A stretch of 7,799 nucleotides of DNA from Clostridia bacterium (GTDB lineage: Bacteria > Bacillota > Clostridia > Christensenellales > Borkfalkiaceae), in contig CAAGHC010000013.1 of NCBI GenBank assembly GCA_900769565.1, forward strand, positions 1 through 7,799, read 5' to 3'. The first letter of the stretch is position 1. Each line of letters opens with the position of its first letter. Of the stretch, positions 1 through 4,934 are shown piece after piece. Both the position numbers and the translations under genes were made by a program. The notes under the pieces are model-generated. The model did no database searches. It was not told the DNA's origin and saw nothing but the letters and a program-made list of their open reading frames with translations.

Positions 1-11
1 TAACCCAAAAG

Positions 12-106
12 ACCCGTTTACGGGTAGCAAGTAAAAGGTGCGAGACTGGCAGGTCGTTTAAATACGCACTTGTGCGTAAGCCAGAATAGTTTAGGGCTAA
101 TTGCCC
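12..106. other. Hairpin-rich non-coding segment, possibly an IS200/IS605-like end or structured RNA
   Basis: No convincing reading frame lies here. Three perfect or nested stems occur in 95 bases: ACCCG (12-16) with CGGGT (21-25) around a TTTA loop; CTGGC (46-50) with GCCAG (80-84), enclosing TACGCAC (63-69) and GTGCGTA (72-78); and GGGC (94-97) with GCCC (103-106). A fourth hairpin follows at 119-137 and is listed as a terminator. Closely spaced terminal hairpins are a feature of IS200/IS605-family element ends and their non-autonomous derivatives, and the overall pattern looks familiar from clostridial genomes, but no transposase is visible. A folded RNA, or the 3' region of a gene left of the window, is equally possible. 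Confidence 0.35.
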
Positions 107-113
107 GAAAATG

Positions 114-137
114 AAAAACCACCAGCTAGGCTGGTGG
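114..137 (-). terminator. Rho-independent terminator of the acetyltransferase gene
   Basis: CCACCAGC (119-126) and GCTGGTGG (130-137) form a perfect 8-bp GC-rich stem with a 3-base loop. On the minus strand the stem is followed by five T residues (A114-A118 on the plus strand). It lies 22 bases past the stop codon of the leftward acetyltransferase gene, the right place and orientation for its terminator. On the plus strand no T tract follows, so termination of rightward transcription is unlikely to be efficient. The same hairpin could also belong to the repeat-like element on its left. Confidence 0.75.
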
Positions 138-159
138 ATATTTATTAACCTGTTTTCCA

Positions 160-642
160 CTAAATATTATTTGCTAAATTCTCAAGCGATTGACCTTGGA
201 AACGATAAATGGTCCAGTCGTTCATTTGTTTTGCGCCAAGCGAAAGGTAAAAATCTATGCTAGGCTTATTCCAGTCAAGGCAGGTGAATTCTAGCCTGCC
301 ACAACCACGCTCAACGGCTATTTGGGCAAGTTTTTTAATCAATGCTTTGCCGTGCCCACGTTTTCTAAATTCAGGCTTTACGAAAAGGTCTTCAAGGTAA
401 ATTCCCGCCCGTCCTAAAAAGGTGGAAAAATTGTGAAAAAATAGTGCAAAGCCTACTTCTACGCCCCCTTCTAAAGCAAAAATTACTTGTGCAATTTTGT
501 CGTCGAAAATCCATTTTTTAAGCGTTTGTTCGTCGGCAACCACTTGGTCTGACATTTTTTCATATTCGGCTAGTTGATTGATAAAACTTAAAATTAAAGC
601 CGTATCTTCCTTTTTTGCCAAGCGAAATTCGGTGTTACACAT
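160..642 (-). CDS. GNAT N-acetyltransferase, spermidine/spermine acetyltransferase (SSAT)-like
   Basis: A 160-residue single-domain GNAT protein predicted to transfer acetyl from acetyl-CoA to a primary amine in the cytoplasm. The acetyl-CoA-binding loop is RKRGHG (residues 93-98, the R-x-x-G-x-G signature). The resemblance to eukaryotic SSAT1/SSAT2 is strong along the whole length: LAEYEKM near residue 24, YLEDLFV at 82-88, and DWNKPSIDFY at 123-132 followed by LGA. By family comparison Tyr132 corresponds to the catalytic tyrosine of SSAT and Glu84 to its active-site glutamate. Likely substrates are polyamines, diamines or thialysine-type amines; which one is inference. The start is taken as ATG at 642, with AAGGAA ending 10 bases upstream; an in-frame TTG at 651 lies almost against that site and is less likely. 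It has its own promoter and terminator and is a monocistronic unit divergent from the hydrolase gene. Confidence 0.9.
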   Translation of the reverse strand: MCNTEFRLAKKEDTALILSFINQLAEYEKMSDQVVADEQTLKKWIFDDKIAQVIFALEGGVEVGFALFFHNFSTFLGRAGIYLEDLFVKPEFRKRGHGKALIKKLAQIAVERGCGRLEFTCLDWNKPSIDFYLSLGAKQMNDWTIYRFQGQSLENLANNI

Positions 643-674
643 ATCTATCAAATTCCTTTTTTTAGTCTACTAAT

Positions 675-703
675 AGGATACAATATTTAGCCTAAAAATT
701 CAA
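675..703 (-). promoter_or_regulatory. Putative sigma-70-type promoter for the acetyltransferase gene
   Basis: Read on the minus strand, TTGAAT (703-698) and TATCCT (680-675) are separated by 17 bases. Each box matches its consensus at four of six positions, so this is a moderate candidate. It would start transcription near 668, leaving a leader of about 25 bases that contains the AAGGAA ribosome site. Confidence 0.4.
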
Positions 704-721
704 CAGAACTTTTAATAAATC

Positions 722-750
722 TTGACAAATTTATAAAAAACGTATAAAAT
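722..750 (+). promoter_or_regulatory. Strong sigma-70-type promoter for the serine hydrolase gene
   Basis: A perfect TTGACA -35 box (722-727) and TAAAAT -10 box (745-750, five of six matches) are separated by exactly 17 bases. Transcription would begin near 757, giving a leader of about 35 bases. No operator-like repeat is evident, so expression may be constitutive. Confidence 0.75.
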
Positions 751-792
751 TTTATTCAGTAAGCATTTTAGATAACGGGAAGGAATATACTT

Positions 793-1884
793 ATGCAAAC
801 CAAAGACCTTATCGAAAAAATAAAAACGCAAACGGGCGTGCCTTATATAGACGTTGTTTGCTATAAAAAACACGAGTGCGTTTACAGATATTTTTCGGGT
901 GAAAATATCAACGGAAAAGAGCAACTTTATATGTACTCGTTAAGCAAAGTTTTGACGGCGACCGCAACTATGCAATTAGTGGAAAAACGCTTGATAAACC
1001 TTGACGATAAAGTGTGTCGCTTTTTGCCGGAAATAAAGGATGCTTTCGTACTAGATAACGGCAAGGAAAAGGTTGTTGGCGACAAGATGAGTATAAGGCA
1101 TTTACTCACTATGACGGCAGGTTTTGATTACGACTTGCGTACGCCTTTTATAGAAGAGTTAAATAGGCAAAGTAACGGCACGGCTAGACTACGTGACTTT
1201 ATATCGGCATTCGTTAAAAAACCCTTGTCGTTTAAGCCTGGCGAAAAGTTTCAATACAGCATTTGTCACGACGTTTTAGCAGGTGTGATAGAAGTTGTTT
1301 CGGGAACGGATTTTGCAAGTTACGTTAAGCGTGAAATATTTGATAAACTTGGAATGAATAATTCGTATTTTGACAACCGTGAGCAAGGCGTTTTAGAATG
1401 TTACGTTTCCGACGTGGACGGTAACGTGTTGAAAATGGAAGACCAAAGTAAAAGCCTTATGCCGTCAAAAGCGTATCAAAGCGGTGGCGCAGGGCTTTCT
1501 AGTACGGTTGAAGATTACATTCTTTTTGCAGATGCTCTCGCTTGTGGTGGCGTAGGCTACAACGGGCAGAGAATTTTAAAAGAAGAGAGTATTAAACTTT
1601 TGGCGTCCGAACAGGTTGGTAGCATAACCATTGAAAATAACTTTACATGTGTGCAGGGGGAAGATTACGGTTACGGTTTGGGTGTTAGAGTTAGAATTAA
1701 GGATACCGAATGGGGACTTAAAAAGGGCGAATTCGGTTGGGACGGTGCGGCAGGTTCTTTCGTGCTGATTGACCCCGAAAACGAGGTTTCTGTGTTCGTT
1801 GGACTACACGTTAGAAACTGGCCGATAATTTTTACGCATAAGCATATTGAGATAGTAGAGCAACTATATAAAGAAATTTTTTAA
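793..1884 (+). CDS. Serine hydrolase, class C beta-lactamase / peptidase S12 fold
   Basis: A 363-residue protein of the beta-lactamase-related serine hydrolase family (class C beta-lactamases, D-aminopeptidases, EstB-type esterases). The S-x-x-K nucleophile motif is SLSK at residues 49-52, followed by the usual helix VLTATATMQLVE. The second motif, normally Y-x-N, reads YSI (155-157) in the context YSICHDVLAGVIE, so the asparagine is lost. The third motif, normally K/H-T-G, reads WDG (316-318), similar to the W-G-G of EstB-type esterases. These changes favour an esterase or peptidase over an antibiotic-hydrolysing beta-lactamase. There is no signal peptide or membrane segment, so it is probably cytoplasmic. 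AAGGA at 780-784, 8 bases upstream, supports the ATG. It has its own promoter and terminator; a link to the downstream reductase operon is not shown. The natural substrate cannot be assigned. Confidence 0.9.
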   Translation: MQTKDLIEKIKTQTGVPYIDVVCYKKHECVYRYFSGENINGKEQLYMYSLSKVLTATATMQLVEKRLINLDDKVCRFLPEIKDAFVLDNGKEKVVGDKMSIRHLLTMTAGFDYDLRTPFIEELNRQSNGTARLRDFISAFVKKPLSFKPGEKFQYSICHDVLAGVIEVVSGTDFASYVKREIFDKLGMNNSYFDNREQGVLECYVSDVDGNVLKMEDQSKSLMPSKAYQSGGAGLSSTVEDYILFADALACGGVGYNGQRILKEESIKLLASEQVGSITIENNFTCVQGEDYGYGLGVRVRIKDTEWGLKKGEFGWDGAAGSFVLIDPENEVSVFVGLHVRNWPIIFTHKHIEIVEQLYKEIF

Positions 1885-1897
1885 GACGATAAAAATC

Positions 1898-1935
1898 AAA
1901 CCGTCGCCGTTTATTCGAATGGCGACGGTTTTTTT
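1898..1935. terminator. Bidirectional terminator between convergent genes
   Basis: CCGTCGCC (1901-1908) pairs perfectly with GGCGACGG (1921-1928); flanking AAA and TTT extend the stem to 11 bp. The 12-base loop contains the palindrome ATTCGAAT (1913-1920). A run of seven T (1929-1935) makes a strong rightward terminator 14 bases after the hydrolase stop. On the minus strand the stem is followed by TTTGATTTTT, so it can also stop transcripts of the AraC-family gene, which ends 64 bases to the right. No other terminator is seen between these convergent genes. Confidence 0.88.
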
Positions 1936-1998
1936 CATTAAGACGATTTTATCAATTAGTTGTTTAATGTTTAAGGACTAGACGGTTTTCGTATTAAA

Positions 1999-2823
1999 TT
2001 AGCGTGGCGTTTGGCTATTAAGGGGTAAAACGTCAGACGGCTTTTTGCCCGTCGTTTTCTTGTAAACGGAAAAAAAGTTGGCATAGTTTGTGTAACCCAC
2101 GGCTTGAGATGCAGTCATTGCCGAACACCCTTTAGAAATCATTTCTTCAGCAAGCGCTATCTTCTTTTGTAGAATGTATTGCTTTATGCTAGTTTGAAAC
2201 TTGCCCTTGAAAACGTGGCAAATGGTACTTTTAGAAGAAAATACAGCCGACGCTATGTCGTCGAGTGCAATTTTTTCGTTAATGTGAGAGTTTACGTATT
2301 CGATAATGGCGCTTATAAGTTTGTTTTCCGAGCCGTTTTCTATAACTTCAGCAATAACGTCTTTATTCTCGTAAAATTTATAAAAAACTTCGGTCATATA
2401 ACTGATTATCAAAGGTCCGTAAATATCGGTGTCGCAAGCGATTATATTTTTTTTGAGTTTATTTGATAGTTCAACCGTTTCGCTATCCCGTAAAATTAAA
2501 GAACGGTTATTTAAATCACGAACTTGTTTGGATATTTCAACAGGTATTGCGCTTTGTGGAAAGGTTACTATAATACGCTCGTATTTAGACGATTTAGAAG
2601 TGTAAACGCTGTGATATTTTAGTGGGGGAATAAGCACTATGCACGGTTTTGAAATGTTAAATTCCGTGTTTTCAATAATAATATCTACGTTTCCACTCAA
2701 CACGAATATTGCCTCGAACGAGTTGTGGCAGTGCGCTTCGTAAATCTTGTTGGTCGTCAAAGTCGTATTTTCATACGTGCAGTTGTAATAGCCGTTCTGA
2801 TAGTTGCGTATTAGATTTTCCAT
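1999..2823 (-). CDS. AraC-family transcriptional regulator with cupin sensor domain
   Basis: A 274-residue AraC/XylS-type regulator. Residues about 20-95 form a cupin-like sensor: H-C-H at 31-33, Glu37, and PPLKYH ending in His71. Residues about 168-268 form the C-terminal DNA-binding domain with two helix-turn-helix units: the first at about 187-211 (LDDIASAVFSSKSTICHVF), the second at about 236-265, including the AVGYTNYANFFSVYKK stretch and the family-typical GKKPSDV ending. The sensor presumably binds a small molecule, perhaps a substrate of the neighbouring reductases. The gene is divergent from the reductase operon and shares its control region, the usual arrangement for a local regulator. 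Length is normal for the family. No good Shine-Dalgarno sequence precedes the ATG (only CCGAAAAAATTTC), and no better in-frame start was found, so translation may be weak. It ends toward the shared bidirectional terminator. Confidence 0.93.
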   Translation of the reverse strand: MENLIRNYQNGYYNCTYENTTLTTNKIYEAHCHNSFEAIFVLSGNVDIIIENTEFNISKPCIVLIPPLKYHSVYTSKSSKYERIIVTFPQSAIPVEISKQVRDLNNRSLILRDSETVELSNKLKKNIIACDTDIYGPLIISYMTEVFYKFYENKDVIAEVIENGSENKLISAIIEYVNSHINEKIALDDIASAVFSSKSTICHVFKGKFQTSIKQYILQKKIALAEEMISKGCSAMTASQAVGYTNYANFFSVYKKTTGKKPSDVLPLNSQTPR

Positions 2824-2878
2824 GAAATTTTTTCGGTAAAACGGATAAAGTTTTTAGTGTTTTATCGCCTTTTTTCGT

Positions 2879-2907
2879 ATTGTATCATAATATTGCAAGA
2901 AAAGCAA
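2879..2907 (-). promoter_or_regulatory. Putative promoter of the AraC-family regulator gene
   Basis: On the minus strand TTGCTT (2907-2902) and TACAAT (2884-2879, five of six matches to TATAAT) are separated by 17 bases. The start would be near 2872, with a leader of about 50 bases. Its -35 box sits in the spacer of the inverted repeat at 2888-2924, and the left arm of the repeat fills the space between the two boxes. A protein bound there would block this promoter, which would give autoregulation. Confidence 0.5.
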
Positions 2908-2924
2908 TGTTTTTTGCAATATTA
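2888..2924. promoter_or_regulatory. Perfect 11-bp inverted repeat, candidate AraC-type operator
   Basis: TAATATTGCAA (2888-2898) and TTGCAATATTA (2914-2924) are exact reverse complements separated by 15 bases. The core TTGCAA is itself palindromic and recurs at 21-bp spacing, two DNA helical turns, the half-site spacing known for AraC-type regulators. The site ends 4 bp before the -35 box of the rightward operon and overlaps the leftward promoter of the regulator. Both predicted transcription starts lie outside the repeat, so it should act as DNA and not as an RNA hairpin. That the neighbouring regulator binds it is inference. Confidence 0.6.
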
Positions 2925-2928
2925 GATA

Positions 2929-2957
2929 TTTACATTTTGATTTCGGTGGGCTAAAAT
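2929..2957 (+). promoter_or_regulatory. Promoter of the reductase operon
   Basis: TTTACA (2929-2934, five of six matches) and TAAAAT (2952-2957, five of six matches) are separated by exactly 17 bases. Transcription would start near 2964, leaving a leader of about 32 bases with the AGGAG ribosome site. The inverted repeat lies immediately upstream of the -35 box, where an AraC-family activator typically contacts RNA polymerase. Confidence 0.65.
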
Positions 2958-2984
2958 TGAAGTGTATTATGAAATAGTATGCGT

Positions 2985-2989
2985 AGGAG
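2985..2989 (+). promoter_or_regulatory. Ribosome binding site supporting a GTG start
   Basis: AGGAG lies 6 bases before the GTG at 2996. The strong site and the immediate match of the following residues to the Old Yellow Enzyme N-terminus decide this non-ATG start; no ATG nearby gives a better fit. Confidence 0.8.
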
Positions 2990-2995
2990 TATATC

Positions 2996-4195
2996 GTGAA
3001 ATTACAAGATGGAATTAAAGTAGGTAAATTTAACATTCAAAACAGGGTTGTATTCCAACCCATGGAAGCGTGCGACTGTAACTTGGACGGTAGCCCTTCC
3101 GAACTAACGGAAAAGAAATATTTTCAGGCAGTTGAGTCGGGTGCAGGCTTAATTTGGTTTGAGGCTAACGCCGTTGTGCAAGAAGGCAAGACTAATCTTC
3201 GCCAAATGTCGCTAACCAAAGAAAACGCGGAAAAGTTTAGAAGTCTAGTTTCAAGAATGAAAGAACAGGGCTTAAAACAAAACGGCTATGCACCGATTAT
3301 GATTTTGCAGTTAACTCATTCGGGTAGGCAAAGTTTGACACCTATGATTATGTATAGAAACGAAGTGTACGAGCGTAAACGTCCCGTAACCGATATGAAT
3401 ATCGTTTCCGACGAATATTTGGACGCTCTTCCTGAAAAATATGCTGAAAGCGCACGCCTTGCAGAACAAGTGGGTTTTGACGGTGTGGACGTAAAGAGTT
3501 GTCACGGCTATCTTTTGCAAGAAAGTCTTTCTGCGTTTAACAGAAGTGGTAAGTACGGTGGAAGTTTTGAAAATAGAACCAAACTTTTCCTTAACTGTGT
3601 AAAGGCTGTAAAACAAGCCGTTAGCGAAGACTATTTCGTGACTTCAAGGCTAGGAATAACCGACATGGTTGAAAAACCCTGTGGGTTCGGTACGGACGAA
3701 AATAATAATATAGATTTAACCGAGCCGAAAAAACTTATAACTTTATTAAACGAACAGGGAATAAATCTTATCAATATTACCATAGGCAATCCTTACTTTA
3801 ACCCGTACGTAAATAGACCGTACAGAAAGGGTTTGTTTGAAGCGCCGGAAAGTCCCGAAGTTTCGTTAGAAAGATTTGAATGGGTAGAAAAGGAAATTAA
3901 GAAGGCGTTCCCAGAAATTATCTTTATAGGCTCTGGGCTTTCTTACTACAGAGAAAACCTTATTGAAAAATCTAACGAGCAGATAGAAAACGGTGTGTGC
4001 GATATGGTGGGTTACGGCAGAGTAAGTATTGCTTACCCACAGTTCTATAAGGACTACTTGGCAGGCAAATTCAACCCGAACAAGTGTTGCGTATCTTGTT
4101 CAAAGTGCACTATGCTTATGCGCCACGGCGAAGTTAGTGGTTGCGCAGTATTTAACGAATATTACAGAAATCTTTTCAAGGAGAAAATTAACTAA
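2996..4195 (+). CDS. Old Yellow Enzyme-type NADH:flavin oxidoreductase with C-terminal Fe-S cysteine cluster
   Basis: A 399-residue FMN-dependent TIM-barrel enzyme of the Old Yellow Enzyme / 2,4-dienoyl-CoA reductase family, expected to reduce the C=C bond of an alpha,beta-unsaturated carbonyl compound in the cytoplasm. Family marks are NRVVFQPME (16-24), QLTHSGRQS (105-113), the active-site stretch CHGYLL (169-174) and GKYGGSFENR (185-194). The usual first active-site His of the H-x-x-H/N pair is Lys167, with His170 kept. The C-terminal cysteines C365-x2-C368-x2-C371-x11-C383, plus C364, resemble the 4Fe-4S site of trimethylamine dehydrogenase and dienoyl-CoA reductase. Those enzymes continue into FAD and NAD(P)H domains for a total of roughly 650-730 residues; this protein stops just after the cysteines, so its electron donor is unclear. 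It is the first gene of the operon, with a GTG start; the next gene begins after one base. The substrate is unknown. Confidence 0.9.
   Translation: MKLQDGIKVGKFNIQNRVVFQPMEACDCNLDGSPSELTEKKYFQAVESGAGLIWFEANAVVQEGKTNLRQMSLTKENAEKFRSLVSRMKEQGLKQNGYAPIMILQLTHSGRQSLTPMIMYRNEVYERKRPVTDMNIVSDEYLDALPEKYAESARLAEQVGFDGVDVKSCHGYLLQESLSAFNRSGKYGGSFENRTKLFLNCVKAVKQAVSEDYFVTSRLGITDMVEKPCGFGTDENNNIDLTEPKKLITLLNEQGINLINITIGNPYFNPYVNRPYRKGLFEAPESPEVSLERFEWVEKEIKKAFPEIIFIGSGLSYYRENLIEKSNEQIENGVCDMVGYGRVSIAYPQFYKDYLAGKFNPNKCCVSCSKCTMLMRHGEVSGCAVFNEYYRNLFKEKIN
4178..4183 (+). promoter_or_regulatory. Ribosome binding site for the short-chain dehydrogenase gene
   Basis: AAGGAG lies inside the last codons of the upstream gene, 13 bases before the ATG at 4197. 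It supports that start over the in-frame ATG at 4029, which would place a long unrelated extension within the preceding gene. Confidence 0.7.
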
Positions 4196-4196
4196 A

Positions 4197-4934
4197 ATGA
4201 AAAAGGTGGCTTTAGTTACCGGTTCGAACAAGGGTATAGGTAAGGGCATTGCAGATATGCTCAAAGACAACGGCTATACCGTAGTTTATTCGGCTCGTTC
4301 GGAAAACTTGATAGGTGCAGAACATTACGTTAGATGCGATATTTCTAACGCAGAAGATAGGCAAAAGGTTGCCGATTATATCGAAAAAACTTTCGGCAGA
4401 CTTGACCTTTTGGTTAACAATGCAGGCGTTGCTTGTGAAGTTCGCCTTGACGTTTTGGAAACGACTGAAAAGAGTTTTGATAGAGTTGTGGGTATAAATG
4501 CAAAAGGCACTTTCTTTATGTGTCAATTATTTTCCAACTTAATGATAAAAATGCAGGGTTTAGGGCTTGAAGATTATTCGCCGAGAATAGTTAATATCTC
4601 TTCGGTTTCGGCGTATACGTCCAGCCCGTCAAGGGGGGAATATTGCATATCTAAAGCAGGTATATCCATGGTTACCAAACTTTTTGCAGATAGACTATGC
4701 GAGTTCGGTATTCCCGTTTTTGAAGTGCGCCCCGGTATTATCAAAACTTCCATGACCGAGTGTGTTACGGAAAAATACGATAAACTCATAGCCGAAGGTA
4801 TAACCCCTATTAAGCGTTGGGGCACGCCCGAAGACGTTGCTAAATGCGTGCTTGCCGTTTCTGGTGGGCTTTTGGATTTTGGAACGGGTACGGTGCTAAA
4901 CGCCGACGGCGGTTTCCATATAAGAAGATTATGA
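4197..4934 (+). CDS. Short-chain dehydrogenase/reductase (classical SDR)
   Basis: A 245-residue classical SDR that interconverts a ketone and an alcohol with NAD(P)H. The Rossmann cofactor motif is TGSNKGIG (8-15) and NNAG is at 74-77. The catalytic set is Asn101, Ser136, Tyr149 and Lys153 (Y-C-I-S-K), complete and correctly spaced. The C-terminus carries the common GTVLNADGGF signature. Automatic annotation would probably say 3-ketoacyl-ACP reductase, but no fatty-acid synthesis genes are nearby and the context points to a catabolic or reductive pathway on a small molecule. It starts one base after the stop of the ene-reductase and ends in an ATGA overlap with the flavoprotein gene, so the three are probably translationally coupled. 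Family assignment is secure; substrate and preferred cofactor are not. Confidence 0.92.
   Translation: MKKVALVTGSNKGIGKGIADMLKDNGYTVVYSARSENLIGAEHYVRCDISNAEDRQKVADYIEKTFGRLDLLVNNAGVACEVRLDVLETTEKSFDRVVGINAKGTFFMCQLFSNLMIKMQGLGLEDYSPRIVNISSVSAYTSSPSRGEYCISKAGISMVTKLFADRLCEFGIPVFEVRPGIIKTSMTECVTEKYDKLIAEGITPIKRWGTPEDVAKCVLAVSGGLLDFGTGTVLNADGGFHIRRL

Noticed and set aside
643..651. TTG start for the acetyltransferase at 651
   Set aside because: It lies only about 3 bases from the GG of the ribosome site; ATG at 642 has better spacing and the family domain begins after it.
2036..2053. GACGG/CCGTC hairpin near the end of the regulator gene
   Set aside because: It is a 5-bp stem inside conserved coding sequence of the second helix-turn-helix region, with no proper T tract; the real terminator lies past the stop.
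2996..4195. FadH (2,4-dienoyl-CoA reductase) assignment
   Set aside because: The protein lacks the C-terminal FAD/NADPH domains, its cysteine spacing differs slightly, and there are no beta-oxidation genes in the window.
4029..4196. In-frame extension of the SDR gene to an ATG at 4029
   Set aside because: It would overlap 167 bases of the upstream enzyme, adds 56 residues with no SDR similarity, and the MKKVALVTGS start at 4197 fits the family exactly.
4844..4930. In-frame extension of the flavoprotein gene to 4844
   Set aside because: The extra 29 residues are Trp/Arg-rich read-through of the SDR gene; the FAD motif begins naturally just after the ATG at 4931, which forms an ATGA overlap.
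4197..4934. FabG (fatty-acid synthesis) assignment for the SDR
   Set aside because: The motifs are generic to classical SDRs and no acyl-carrier or fatty-acid genes are nearby.
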